Below, one piece after another: positions 1 through 9,217 of a DNA stretch of 64,000 nucleotides (the stretch's first letter is position 1; each line of letters starts with the position of its first letter). Source of the DNA: Candidatus Schekmanbacteria bacterium (GTDB taxonomy: Bacteria > CSSED10-310 > JACPHN01); assembly GCA_016188575.1 (NCBI GenBank), contig JACPHN010000068.1:92082-156081 (forward strand), written 5' to 3'. The notes under the pieces are model-generated. The model saw only the letters and a program-made list of their open reading frames with translations, did not search any database and was not told the origin of the DNA. A program made the position numbers and the translations under genes.

Positions 1-1
1 G

Positions 2-196
2 GACATTCCAGCGGAAATCGCCGCGGGGCGGTTCGCGGCGCTACACGGCTGGCTCCGCGACAACATCTACCAGCACGGCAAGATGTTTACTCCAGCGGAG
101 CTGGCCATGCGCGCGACCGGTAAGCCCATGTCGGTGGAGCCGTTCATCCGCTACCTGCGCGCGAAGTACGGCCGCCTGTACGGAGTGGCGCTTTGA
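2..196 (+). CDS. Carboxypeptidase Taq (M32) family metallocarboxypeptidase, C-terminal end (partial)
   Basis: Only the last 64 codons are in the window, ending with TGA at 194-196. The translated tail contains IYQHGKMFTPAELAMRATG followed by a YLRAKYGRLYG-like ending, the usual carboxy-terminal signature of M32 zinc carboxypeptidases, which remove C-terminal residues from peptides in the cytoplasm. The HExxH zinc site lies upstream of the window, so catalytic competence cannot be checked. The next gene is convergent. Confidence 0.75.
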   Translation, partial: DIPAEIAAGRFAALHGWLRDNIYQHGKMFTPAELAMRATGKPMSVEPFIRYLRAKYGRLYGVAL

Positions 197-244
197 GCGT
201 TGGTGCCGAGCAAGTGCGCGGCCCGACCCCGTCCCGGCCCGCGG

Positions 245-1348
245 TCAGGCCATCCTGGCCGTCTCGGCGTGGGTGTCCTCGGCCAGCTCGACCACGGCAG
301 TTGGCGCGCCCGCGGCCTCCTCGACCACCCGGCGTGTACCCGGCGCGGCGATGAAAATGAGGCCCATGCCCGCCTCGAGCTCCAGCGTCTCCGGTGGACT
401 ATAGACCCACGATCCGTCCGGCCTCCGGACGGCCATCAGCAATAGCCCCGTAATCGCCTGCCCGTGCAGTGCGGCGACGGTGGCTCCATCCAGATCGGAG
501 CCCGCGCCGATCGTGACCTCTTCGACCCGCAGCCGCCGTTCGCGATCCCGGAGCATCTGATCGAGAAAGGTGACGACCGCCGGCCGCACCAGCTCGCTCA
601 CCAGGCGCAGGCCGCCGATCCGGTTGGGGGAAACGACCGCATTCGCGCCGGCCTTCACGAGCTTGTGCTGCTCAGCATCGTTGACGCAGCGCGTGACAAT
701 GCGCATGCTGGGATTGAGCTGGCGAGCGGTAAACGTCACGACCAAGTTGTCCTTGTCACCGCTGATGCACGCGACCAGACCTGCCGCGCGCTCGACGCCC
801 GCCCGATGCAGCACATCGTCAGACGTGGCGTCGCCGATGACGACCGCAAACTCGCGCCCGAGCATGTCGTACAGCGCCTGAGCACGCCCGGGATCCAGTT
901 CTACCAGAACGAAAGGCCGCCCGGTCTGGTCGAGCTCGCGGACGACGTACTCACCGGTATTGCCGCCACCGCAGACGATGACGTGGTTGCTCATCTTGCC
1001 GATCTGGCGGGTCATGCGTCGCCTCCACATGATGCGGTCCAGGGTTCCTTCGACGGCAAATGCCGTAACTGCCGAGAAAAAATACACGAATGTTCCGACT
1101 CCTACCAGCAGGAGCAAGACGGTGAACGCGCGGACCGCCGTTCCGGACAGGTCGACGACCGCGGTGTAGCCGACGGTAGTCAATGTGATCGTGGTCATGT
1201 ACATGGCGTCGAGCCACGTTGTGGTCGGGCCGCCGAGGCCATAGTAGCCGATAGTGCCGGCGGCGAAAATGAGCAGGACGGCGCATGCGGATCGCACCAG
1301 TGCACGACTGCCGTGACCGTGACCGGGTGCTGTGCTGGGGTTTAACAT
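245..1348 (-). CDS. Potassium channel with RCK (TrkA-N/TrkA-C) domains
   Basis: A 367-residue protein with two predicted membrane helices (about 17-40 and 72-98) flanking a pore loop. The filter reads TTVGYT at residues 57-62, so Thr replaces the usual final Gly of TVGYG. A Rossmann-type TrkA-N domain begins at VIVCGGGNTGEYV (about residue 123), and a TrkA-C-like domain lies around 265-345. This is the usual two-helix plus RCK architecture of ligand-gated prokaryotic K+ channels. It is transcribed divergently from the large secreted protein across a 518-bp gap. Family assignment is firm; the ligand and exact ion selectivity are not visible from sequence. Confidence 0.85.
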   Translation of the reverse strand: MLNPSTAPGHGHGSRALVRSACAVLLIFAAGTIGYYGLGGPTTTWLDAMYMTTITLTTVGYTAVVDLSGTAVRAFTVLLLLVGVGTFVYFFSAVTAFAVEGTLDRIMWRRRMTRQIGKMSNHVIVCGGGNTGEYVVRELDQTGRPFVLVELDPGRAQALYDMLGREFAVVIGDATSDDVLHRAGVERAAGLVACISGDKDNLVVTFTARQLNPSMRIVTRCVNDAEQHKLVKAGANAVVSPNRIGGLRLVSELVRPAVVTFLDQMLRDRERRLRVEEVTIGAGSDLDGATVAALHGQAITGLLLMAVRRPDGSWVYSPPETLELEAGMGLIFIAAPGTRRVVEEAAGAPTAVVELAEDTHAETARMA

Positions 1349-1866
1349 GACGTGAAGGCCTCGCGATAGGGCGGCATATGCGCAGCCAGCCGCGATGCGG
1401 CGCGGCCGTGGCAGGCACTGTACGGTTCCGCGGGCGCGGTTGCAAGCGGGGGGGAGGGGCCGACGCCGTCCAGCCGGTGGATACAGGTCGAGGCGATCGC
1501 GCGCAGGCCTCAGGAATCACTGCGACTTGGCGGATTATCGCCAATTATGTGCGCGAGCCTCGCCGCGTTCCGCAGTTTTCCGGCGTCGGCCGAATGTCGG
1601 GTGATGCTCTCTTACAACTGTCGCTGGCGCCCCCTCCCTGCCTCCCCCCGCAAGCGGGGGGAGGTGAGGTGGGGGGCAGCATGCCACGCGCTTTGCGCTC
1701 GCCAGGGTGTAAAGGACATTCGGCCGACGCCAGTTTTCCCATCCACCGCCACGCCGCCTCGCACGGAATGCTCCAGGGAGCCTGTCTCGCTCGTGGTCCA
1801 AGACTTGCATTGGTATTTTCGGACTGCCGAAATTCACCGTTCATCGTCAACCTGCGGAGTACACGC
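1349..1866. other. Divergent intergenic region with MITE-like repeat
   Basis: This 518-bp gap between divergent genes holds no convincing gene. The rightward reading frame is open across it, but the translation has no domain and the signal peptide of the next gene begins only at 1867. It contains the repeat at 1582-1731. Promoters for both flanking genes should lie here, but I could not identify them. Confidence 0.6.
1582..1731. repeat. MITE-like palindromic repeat, copy R1
   Basis: A 17-bp perfect terminal inverted repeat, GGCGTCGGCCGAATGTC at 1582-1598 and its complement at 1715-1731, encloses a GC-rich core. The core holds an 11-bp perfect hairpin (1641-1651 / 1654-1664, AA loop) followed by GAGGTGAGGTGGGGG and a degenerate form of the ATGCGCTTTCCG block seen in the other copies (32.6 kb, 49.5 kb, 26.6 kb). 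Confidence 0.7.
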
Positions 1867-4800
1867 ATGAAGACCTCCCTGGACCGCCGGCAAGGTACCG
1901 GCCGTCTGACCTCCCTGCACACCTTCTCCCTGCTCGCCCTCGCCGCTCTCTCCGGAACCGTGCTTCCCCTGCACCCCGCGCCACCCGCCGCCGCGGGCGC
2001 CGCGGATTTCGTGACGGTCACCTACCAGAACGGCATGGCACCGGACGCCTCCTACGGCGGCGCTGCTGACACCTTCCTCACCACCTGGAACGGCAACACG
2101 TCAGCAAACCTCGGGGGCTCGGATCATCTTTGGTTGAGCCGGCAAGGCGGTGCAACGAGCTCACGCCCCGTCATCGGCTTCGCCCTGGACGCCGGGATTC
2201 CCGATGGTGCCCACGTCGAATCCGCCTTCCTCGAGCTCTACGCGTACGATGGCGGCTACGATGGCGGCGCGCGGACGGCAACCGCGCATCTTTGCCTGCA
2301 GCCATGGATCGAGGGCACCGGTACGGACCTCTTTGCCACCGATCCAAACGGAGCAACCTGGATCGAGGCTCAGCCCGAGGTGCCCTGGGTAACCCCGGGG
2401 GGCACGTTCGACGTGGCCCCGCTGGACTCCGTCACCGTCGGCTCCGACCCGGACGGCTGGGTGCGACTCGACGTTACCGCCGCAGTTCGCGCCTGGCACA
2501 CGGGCACGACGCCAAACTACGGCATCGTCATTGACACTCCGGACGGCGACTGGCTCTACCATGAGCTCCGCTCGAGCGAATTCGCCGTGGCCGCGCAGCG
2601 CCCCCGACTCGTCGTCACCTACGACCCGGACGCCGAGCCCGTGCCGTTGCCGCCTATCGTCTCGCTCACCAGCCCCGTAAGCGGCATGGTTTACCAGGCG
2701 CCCGCTACCATCACCGTTGCGGCCGAGGCACGGGACGAGGACGGTACCGTGCAGTCGGTCTCCTTCGCATCCAGCGCCGGCGACCTCGGAGCTGTGTCCG
2801 TCCCGCCGTACACCGTCAAGTGGGCAGGCGTCGCCGCAGGAACCTACGACATCTGGGCCACCGCGACGGATGACGGCGGCCTGCTCGGCGTTTCCCAGAC
2901 CGTGACCATTCGGGTCGTGGACAAGCTCGCCTTCGCGCTCAGCCTGGACCCGGCGGCAGTGACTCTCGCACCGAGCCAGGCCGCCACCGTGGACGTCACG
3001 ATCACGCGCGACCCGGGATTTGCGGAGCCGGTAACGATCAGCGTCGACAACGCCCCGGCAGGCGTGCAAGTAGACGTCGCCCCCGAGGTCGTTCCTCCCG
3101 ATCGGAGCAACGCTGTGATCTCGCTCGCAGCCGCCGGCAGCGCCGCTCCGGGCCAGTACACCCTGACCGTGAGTGCCCTGTCGGATACCGCCGCCCAGGC
3201 CGCGAGCCTCCTGCTTACGGTCTCCGACTCCCCTGAGCAACCTGGCTTCCAAACCCACCCCGCGGTCACGCACCGCGGCGGTCAATCCTTCGTCACGTGG
3301 ACTGAAAACGCCGCCGAACGCGGCGAGCACTATCGCGTCTATCGCCACTGGGAGCCGATCACGGCCCAAAACCTGACGGCCGCCCGGTTGTTGCGGGAAA
3401 CGCCTGAGGGAACGAGCCGTTTCTACGCGGACTCCCGCGTGGACTACGCCAGCGCTACCGGCTGGGCGCCGAGATACCTCGAGCATTTCGTCATCGAGGA
3501 CGGCGGCAGCGAGCTCGCGGACGGCGTCGGGCTGCTCGTGTGGACCGTGGATGAGCAGGACGTGCCGGCTGGCCAGTCCCGGACCGGCTACTACGCGGTG
3601 ACCTACGTCAGCCCGCAGGGCATCGAAACGTTTGCGAACGGTGACGCCAGCGCCGCCATTTCTGGCGAGAGCGTCGCCGCGCCCGTACCCGTGCGCGTCG
3701 CGGAAAGCGCCGAGGGCGGCGTGCTCTTCCTGCAATACATGAACCTCGCCGCCTGGAACCCGACGTTCCACGCGCCGCACGAGGCCAACGGATATTACGG
3801 GTACGATCCCGCAGACCCGGCTGTCGCCGAGGCGATCCAGTACGCATACACCTACACGGTTGGGCGCCCGTCGGCTTCCCAATGCGGTGGTTCCGTGCCG
3901 GCATCGCTGCCGGTAGTCGTGCTCTTGCACGGTTGGGCGGGCGACACCTATGCGGCCGACTGGGCGGGGAGCCATTATTACTGCGCCCTCGAAATCCGGC
4001 CCATCGACGTCTCGGAGACGTGGTTCTTCGGTTTCGCCCGCGAGACTGATTATCGCTCCTACGCAGCGCCGCAACCCGGCGATCAGATCGCCAATTTCAC
4101 CGAGCAGCGCGTGCTGCGCATGGTGTACGACCTGCTGCGCGACGGCGAGCTCGGTACCCAGGCGGATCCACGGCGCGTCTACGTGTACGGCGGATCGATG
4201 GGCGGCAGCGGCGCCCTGGCCTTTGCCCTGCGCTATCCGACCGTTTTCGCCGCGGCGTACGCCGCGCAGGGAATGACGAGCTACGCCACTTCGGGGGATG
4301 CCGGAGGCACCGACTGGCGGCTGGACGTCGCGCCGAAGTGGGGCGACCCGGCCGACGATTTGCCGGTCTCAATTAGTGCTCCGGCAGACTGGGCCACTTC
4401 GCTGGCGCGCTTCAACGGCACCGGCGTGTGGAGCTGGCAGAATCATCAGCGCTGGATTGCCGCGCCACCAGCCGGCGACGTCGTGCCATTCGGCGTTACC
4501 CATGGGATGCAGGACAACGTCATCGAGTGGGAGACTCAGGGCCAACCGCTCTACGGCGTCGCGGACGGCGTCCCGTTGCCCTGGGGAGGAGCGGTGACCA
4601 ACGACGGGCACACCTGGCCGGGGTTCATCGGTCTGCCCCCCACGCTTGCCGTCAATGGGGCGCTCACGCCGTTCCAGGGCATGACCGTCGTTGTCAACGA
4701 GACGGTGCCCGCGTTTTCGGGCGCGAGCGGCAATCTCGCGAGCCCACCGGCGCAACCCGGTAGCTACAATCACACCCTGGAGTGGTCGGCGAGCTGGCAC

Positions 4801-7725
4801 CTCTGGGATCTGTCCCCGGTTGATGAGGATCTGCGCTGGGAAATGTCGATCCGCACGACGGACGGGTCGCGCCAGACCGTCGACGTGACGCCGCAGCGCA
4901 CGTCGCGCTTCCAGCCCGCGCCGGAAACCGCCGTGAGCTGGACCGCGTACGCGATCGGCAGCGGCGAGGTGCTCGCGCAGGGAAGCGCGCTGGCCGGCGA
5001 TGGCGGCCGGGTAACGGTGCCGGCGGTGCCGGTCGACGGGACGGGAACCCGCCTCGTGCTCGAAGTGGCGGCATGCACGGCCGCGGGAGCACCAGTGGCG
5101 GCGGTGGATGTGCGCGAGCCAGGTGGCGCCGACCGGGGACGGGAGCTCGTCAGGATTGGGGTGCCCCTGCCCTACGAGGCCGGTGCGACCGCACCTGCGG
5201 GTTGGGCGGTGATCGCACCGTCGGGCGCGGTCGTGCCGAGCCAATTCACGGTGCGCGCGACCTGGGGTCCGAGCACGGACGTCACGGCGCCGGCGCGCTG
5301 GGTCGACGGCGAATTCGTGGCGGAGCCAATGACGGCGTGGAGCGAGTCCAGGTACCAGATCGTTGCGCTGGCGAGCAACACGTGCGACGTCGCGCCGATC
5401 GACGTTCAAGAAGCGTCTGATCGGATTGCGATCGATACCGGCGCCGCCCGCTTTGAAGTCTCCACGGCGCGCGCCACGGTGCTCGGCGAGATTCGCCTCG
5501 CGGGCACTGCCGGGGCCATCGCCGGCGCGGGCGACAGCGGCGACGGCGGCATCGCCATCCGCACGGTCGGCGGTGAGACCCTGATCTCCAGCCGCGACGC
5601 CGAGCTGTTGTCCACCGAGGTCGTGCGCCGGGGCGCGGCCGCGGTCACGCTCCATCAGCGCCTCGCCTTTTCCGACCCCCGCCTCGTCGACGAGCGCCGT
5701 GGCACCGATCGCAGCGAAGTCTACACGAGCGGGGTTCCCTGGCTGTACGCGGAGTCCGAGGCCTACGGACAGCGGCTGTGGATCGACGTCTGGTCGACCT
5801 TTACGCGCGGCTCCGCGACCGCTCACCTCCGTGTGTCCATTCGCAACCCCAACACCTGCCTGGTGAAAAAGTCGGGCAACATCGAGTGCGGCTCCGTGTC
5901 GTCGCTGAACTCGGTGTACGTCGGCGATCTCGCCGTGCGCCTGCCGGTACGCCTTGCCGCGGACGGCAGTGGTGCTCTGAGCTACGCATCCGGCGAGGGA
6001 AGCGGGCAAGTCGCGGAGCGCGTGGTGCTGGCGCAGCACGGATCGGGACTCGACGGCTGGCAGTACTACGCGCAGCTCGCCGGAGAATGGGAGCGCAACG
6101 CGCGCCATCTGCAATACCGAGGCTACCGGCTTGATGACGACGGGGAGACGGTCGCCAGCGGCGATCAATCAGCGGGGTGGCTGGCCCTTGGCGACGCCGC
6201 CGCCACCGTGGGGCTGGGAGTCGCGGACGCCTGGAAGCGATTTCCGGTGGTGCTGCGCGGGGACGTCTCGGCGAGCGTCGTCGAAGCGGCGCTCCTGCCC
6301 CAGGACGACTGGTCCGAACCGCACAGCCTGCGCGCCGGTGAAGCGCGCACCTACGACGTCATGATCAGCGTCGGCGGGGCCGAGGGCGCGATGCCCGCGC
6401 CCTCGGCGATGGCCACCGCCCAGACCGGGCTACAGTCTCCGTTGCGGTGGCATCTTGACGACTCGACCTGGATCGGCTCGGGCCTGGTCCCCGAGTTTGC
6501 TTCCTGGGGCGCCGACGAGGCGCACGACTTGTGGAACGAGGTATCTGTAAACGTCGAGCTCAGCCGGCGCAACGCGGCGGGAAGCGGCTATTCGCCCTCG
6601 AGCCTCGTCGAGTCGCGTGAGCGCTACCACCTCTGGGGTGCCGATGTGGCCGGCTATCTGATCAATGATAACGAGCAGAAGACGTCCACGGACCTGTCCA
6701 AGTACTCCCAGTACGCGGGATTTCTCGTGCAGGCTCTGCGCTCCCCGTTCCGCGAGATCAACGCGGACCTCGGCGTGCCCCTGTCCGACGCCTGGTGGGA
6801 GCTCGCCGTGGACGCCGGGCGCGCCCAGGCCGACACGGGCTACCTGGTGCAACCGTTCATGGAAAGTGGGTCGTGGTACATTGGCGTAAACTTCGCTCAT
6901 TGCTATCACGAGCAGAGCATGGCGCTCGATTTCCCGCGTGGCAGCGGATTCGGTTGCGACTTCCAAGGGGACATCCGCGGGCTGGCGCTGCTCGGCTTCC
7001 TGACGGGCTACGAACCGGCGCTGGAGGCCTTAAAGGCGCATACGCGCTATGTGCTGAATCACGCCGGGGTGCCCGCGGGCGGCGTCGGCTGGAGCCGGGG
7101 CATGGCGACGCGTCTGGACGCGCTGCTGGCCGCCTACCAGACCACGGGAGACGCCGCGGTCCTGGAGCAGTCGGTCGCCCTGTTGGCGGCGACCGGCACG
7201 GGGGACGCTTCGGGCTACCTGCAGTGCCCGTGCCCGGCCGCGTCTTCGGGTCAATACGTCGAGCTGCAGACCGGCGGACAGTTCTTGCTGGCGCTGGTGC
7301 GGTGGCAGCGAGAGCTCGCCGTGTTGGCGTCGCGCAACCTGGCGTACGCGAGCGTGCGGGATCACGTTGCGGCGCAAGTCGCCGCGCATGCCGAGTGGCT
7401 GGCTAGCCGGGTCTTGATTGCTGGCGACGCCGCCGACGAGGCGTTCGTGCCGTACTGGTGGTACTGGAACGACACCTCGGGGGCGAATGGCCAGGCGTCC
7501 TACTCGGCGTACTCGTTGATGCTTGCGGACGGCCTGGCTGCCGCCGCGGGCGTCACGGGCAGCGCGGCTCACAGCGATGCGGCGGCGCGCCTGTACAACG
7601 GCGCGGTGCGGCATTCGTTCGGCTGGGGCTGGACCTACGGCGTCTACTCGACAATCAACGAGGCGGGCAAGTTCGCCACGTTTGGCGCGGAGGTCGTGCG
7701 GCTCGACAGCGCCGCTAGCCGCTAG
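1867..7725 (+). CDS. Giant secreted multidomain protein: DNRLRE-like, Ig-like, alpha/beta hydrolase and RIFT-barrel modules
   Basis: The reading frame is open from 1378, but ATG 1867 is chosen because it starts a classical signal peptide (MKTSLDRR, then a hydrophobic stretch ending AAAGAADF). The 1,952-residue product shows in order: a DNRLRE-type adhesion/stalk domain (about 50-255), Ig-like domains (about 265-455), a linker, an alpha/beta hydrolase (about 645-900) with an HGW oxyanion segment near 688 and a GGSMGG nucleophile elbow with Ser777, and a C-terminal half resembling the RIFT-barrel (PcRGLX/YetA-like) rhamnogalacturonan-lyase family (about 1085 to the end) with helical repeats. 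An extracellular polysaccharide- or ester-degrading role is inferred. No anchor or sorting signal was recognised. No operon partner is visible. Confidence 0.75.
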   Translation: MKTSLDRRQGTGRLTSLHTFSLLALAALSGTVLPLHPAPPAAAGAADFVTVTYQNGMAPDASYGGAADTFLTTWNGNTSANLGGSDHLWLSRQGGATSSRPVIGFALDAGIPDGAHVESAFLELYAYDGGYDGGARTATAHLCLQPWIEGTGTDLFATDPNGATWIEAQPEVPWVTPGGTFDVAPLDSVTVGSDPDGWVRLDVTAAVRAWHTGTTPNYGIVIDTPDGDWLYHELRSSEFAVAAQRPRLVVTYDPDAEPVPLPPIVSLTSPVSGMVYQAPATITVAAEARDEDGTVQSVSFASSAGDLGAVSVPPYTVKWAGVAAGTYDIWATATDDGGLLGVSQTVTIRVVDKLAFALSLDPAAVTLAPSQAATVDVTITRDPGFAEPVTISVDNAPAGVQVDVAPEVVPPDRSNAVISLAAAGSAAPGQYTLTVSALSDTAAQAASLLLTVSDSPEQPGFQTHPAVTHRGGQSFVTWTENAAERGEHYRVYRHWEPITAQNLTAARLLRETPEGTSRFYADSRVDYASATGWAPRYLEHFVIEDGGSELADGVGLLVWTVDEQDVPAGQSRTGYYAVTYVSPQGIETFANGDASAAISGESVAAPVPVRVAESAEGGVLFLQYMNLAAWNPTFHAPHEANGYYGYDPADPAVAEAIQYAYTYTVGRPSASQCGGSVPASLPVVVLLHGWAGDTYAADWAGSHYYCALEIRPIDVSETWFFGFARETDYRSYAAPQPGDQIANFTEQRVLRMVYDLLRDGELGTQADPRRVYVYGGSMGGSGALAFALRYPTVFAAAYAAQGMTSYATSGDAGGTDWRLDVAPKWGDPADDLPVSISAPADWATSLARFNGTGVWSWQNHQRWIAAPPAGDVVPFGVTHGMQDNVIEWETQGQPLYGVADGVPLPWGGAVTNDGHTWPGFIGLPPTLAVNGALTPFQGMTVVVNETVPAFSGASGNLASPPAQPGSYNHTLEWSASWHLWDLSPVDEDLRWEMSIRTTDGSRQTVDVTPQRTSRFQPAPETAVSWTAYAIGSGEVLAQGSALAGDGGRVTVPAVPVDGTGTRLVLEVAACTAAGAPVAAVDVREPGGADRGRELVRIGVPLPYEAGATAPAGWAVIAPSGAVVPSQFTVRATWGPSTDVTAPARWVDGEFVAEPMTAWSESRYQIVALASNTCDVAPIDVQEASDRIAIDTGAARFEVSTARATVLGEIRLAGTAGAIAGAGDSGDGGIAIRTVGGETLISSRDAELLSTEVVRRGAAAVTLHQRLAFSDPRLVDERRGTDRSEVYTSGVPWLYAESEAYGQRLWIDVWSTFTRGSATAHLRVSIRNPNTCLVKKSGNIECGSVSSLNSVYVGDLAVRLPVRLAADGSGALSYASGEGSGQVAERVVLAQHGSGLDGWQYYAQLAGEWERNARHLQYRGYRLDDDGETVASGDQSAGWLALGDAAATVGLGVADAWKRFPVVLRGDVSASVVEAALLPQDDWSEPHSLRAGEARTYDVMISVGGAEGAMPAPSAMATAQTGLQSPLRWHLDDSTWIGSGLVPEFASWGADEAHDLWNEVSVNVELSRRNAAGSGYSPSSLVESRERYHLWGADVAGYLINDNEQKTSTDLSKYSQYAGFLVQALRSPFREINADLGVPLSDAWWELAVDAGRAQADTGYLVQPFMESGSWYIGVNFAHCYHEQSMALDFPRGSGFGCDFQGDIRGLALLGFLTGYEPALEALKAHTRYVLNHAGVPAGGVGWSRGMATRLDALLAAYQTTGDAAVLEQSVALLAATGTGDASGYLQCPCPAASSGQYVELQTGGQFLLALVRWQRELAVLASRNLAYASVRDHVAAQVAAHAEWLASRVLIAGDAADEAFVPYWWYWNDTSGANGQASYSAYSLMLADGLAAAAGVTGSAAHSDAAARLYNGAVRHSFGWGWTYGVYSTINEAGKFATFGAEVVRLDSAASR

Positions 7726-7753
7726 CCCGGCGACGCGACTGCGCCCACTCCCT

Positions 7754-7775
7754 CCTCCCCGCTTGCGCGGGGAGG
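7754..7775. terminator. GC-rich hairpin after the giant secreted protein (repeat R2)
   Basis: A perfect 9-bp stem CCTCCCCGC / GCGGGGAGG with a TTGC loop, 28 bp after the stop codon at 7725. It is the palindromic core of the dispersed repeat family and could serve as a terminator, although no T-run follows. Confidence 0.4.
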
Positions 7776-7798
7776 GCGGGGTGCTTTCAGCGGTAGGT

Positions 7799-7906
7799 AT
7801 TTGAAAGGAAGCGCTCGGCCATCGCGTTGTCGTAGACCTTGCCCTGGTAGTAGCCTTCGCCCTCGGCGTAGGCGTGTGCGAGGACAATCCCGAGATCTCA
7901 TGCAAC
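7799..7906 (-). pseudogene. Short transposase-like C-terminal remnant
   Basis: Reading leftward, this frame gives a tail containing AHAYAEGEGYYQGKVYDNA then MAERFL before a stop. The YDNAxAExF string resembles the DDE-core motif of IS3-family transposases. An in-frame stop lies immediately upstream, so only about 35 codons survive. A diverged copy of the same DNA (an AHGHAEGKGY segment) occurs at about 28,206-28,310 in the opposite orientation. The IS3 assignment is tentative. Confidence 0.3.
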
Positions 7907-7934
7907 GTGGTCCCGGAGCTCGTCCTCACGGGGA

Positions 7935-8002
7935 TTCACCGCAGAGCGCGCAGGGGGCGCGGAGGAGCCCACTATTTCCTTCTCTGCGCTCTCCGCGGTG
8001 AA
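7935..8002. repeat. Inverted repeat of the TTCACCGCAGAG type
   Basis: TTCACCGCAGAGCGCGCAGG near 7935-7954 is mirrored by CTCTGCGCTCTCCGCGGTGAA at 7982-8002, giving a long imperfect hairpin. Elements of this CACCGCAGAG...CTCTGCG...CGCGGTG form are common intergenic repeats in many unrelated bacteria. Placed downstream of the remnant gene, it may act as an RNA hairpin; no function is shown. Confidence 0.6.
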
Positions 8003-8326
8003 TTTCCTGCCGACCCACTCCTACCAAACCTACAAGGTGAACCGTGAAACTCTCCACCACGCCGCCCAGAGCCGCCCATGAAAAAACCGAAGAGAGCCGC
8101 CGCTTGTAATACTTTCCCTTGACAGGGGTCGAGGGGGAGAAACGTGATTGCCAGGCGCATCGACGACGGTCAACAGCACTCCCTCGAGGCTGTCAAAAAC
8201 AGGGTTGTTCCAGAATTCGTTCAGCGGCGATCATCTCGGTTCTCCGAGATCGGGCACGAGCGCGTTGTTGCACCATTCGTGATCTCCCCCCTCTCTATTC
8301 ACCCGCAAGCGGGCGGAGGGGAAAAG

Positions 8327-9058
8327 TTACTTATCCTTGAGAACAAAGATAACCTCTAGTTGTCGCAGTCTGCCGTCTGTCTTGAGGGAAATATTGTATA
8401 TATTATGGACAATAAATCCATGGCTGTAAAAATCTGCAAGCGATTCGTGGAATAGCAGCTGACCATTATATGTCGGCTGAGTAATTATCTCTGAATACAC
8501 AAGTGTTACATTTGATCTGGAGAGAAAATCCCTTCCACCTCTGAGTACCATGTATTCTGCGCCTTGAACATCGAGCTTCAATATGTCTATACGCGGAATG
8601 CTCATCTCGCGAACGAAGGAATCAAGCGTCGTAAACTGCGCTATGATCTTTTCCTTCGTATTGAGCACTCCGTCTCCCCACGTCTCTTCTCCCCGTGTGT
8701 CGGTTTCGAGAAGAGAGTTTGTAACTGAGGCGACGTTTGAGTTGAAGGTGAGCTGTCCTGATGTGTCTGAAAGGCCGAAGTTGAATGTCTTGATCAGCGG
8801 ATCAGTCGATGTATTCTCCTTGAGGCGTTCAAATGACTTCGGGAAAGGCTCAAACGCATATATCGTGGCCTTTGGAAACAAGCTTCTGAACGAGAGGCTT
8901 AAATGGCCATGGTGAGCGCCGACGTCGAAAATTATCGGGCGCTCGATGTCCCGGCAAAGCCTGTGAATTTCGGAGAGCGGCTCTTTCTCAGACAATGTCA
9001 CTCTGGATATCCTATATCCGAGCTTGTTCGCTGTCTTCTGGATCAACTTTCTAATCAT
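8327..9058 (-). CDS. FkbM family SAM-dependent methyltransferase
   Basis: ATG 9058 (MIRKLIQK) is preferred over the upstream in-frame start at 9097, which has no ribosome-binding site. The 243-residue protein has the FkbM fold: motif I FDVGAHHGHLSL, then AFEPFPKSFERL, and a late LKLDVQGAEYMVLRGG segment. These enzymes O-methylate sugars or polyketides. Next to a flippase and glycosyltransferases it probably methylates a surface glycan. Base composition is strikingly AT-rich compared with the rest of the window, which suggests recent acquisition. Confidence 0.85.
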   Translation of the reverse strand: MIRKLIQKTANKLGYRISRVTLSEKEPLSEIHRLCRDIERPIIFDVGAHHGHLSLSFRSLFPKATIYAFEPFPKSFERLKENTSTDPLIKTFNFGLSDTSGQLTFNSNVASVTNSLLETDTRGEETWGDGVLNTKEKIIAQFTTLDSFVREMSIPRIDILKLDVQGAEYMVLRGGRDFLSRSNVTLVYSEIITQPTYNGQLLFHESLADFYSHGFIVHNIYNISLKTDGRLRQLEVIFVLKDK

Positions 9059-9217
9059 TGTCGCTATCCGATCATCCTGTAATGAGAAACAGTACATTCA
9101 GAGATTCTGAATCGAGCCTGGAATCGTACCACTGGATCTGACGGGTGTCAAGACGGCCGGCGTGCGGCCTTTCGGGTTGTCGCCGAGTGTGCGACAACCC
9201 GCCCTGTTGGCAGCATC

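Larger units (their letters stand above)
7726..8326. other. Repeat-rich intergenic region without an intact gene
   Basis: About 600 bp between convergent genes. It holds the R2 hairpin, the transposase-like remnant, a long inverted repeat at 7935-8002 and a partial palindrome (CCCGC AA GCGGG at 8302-8313) of the R family. From 8010 to 8290 I see no recognisable feature. Confidence 0.6.

Noticed and set aside
1378-1866. 163-codon extension before the giant secreted protein
   Set aside because: It would bury the signal peptide and is partly encoded by repeat R1.
2161-4074. Long reverse-strand ORF (637 codons) inside the giant secreted protein gene
   Set aside because: Shadow frame of GC-rich coding DNA. 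The translation is low-complexity and Arg/Gly-rich, while the forward frame has clear domains.
4369-6168. Reverse ORF of 599 codons
   Set aside because: Antisense to the RIFT-barrel part of the secreted protein; Arg-rich nonsense composition.
8010-8290. tRNA or small RNA gene
   Set aside because: No cloverleaf, T-loop sequence or CCA end could be found by eye.
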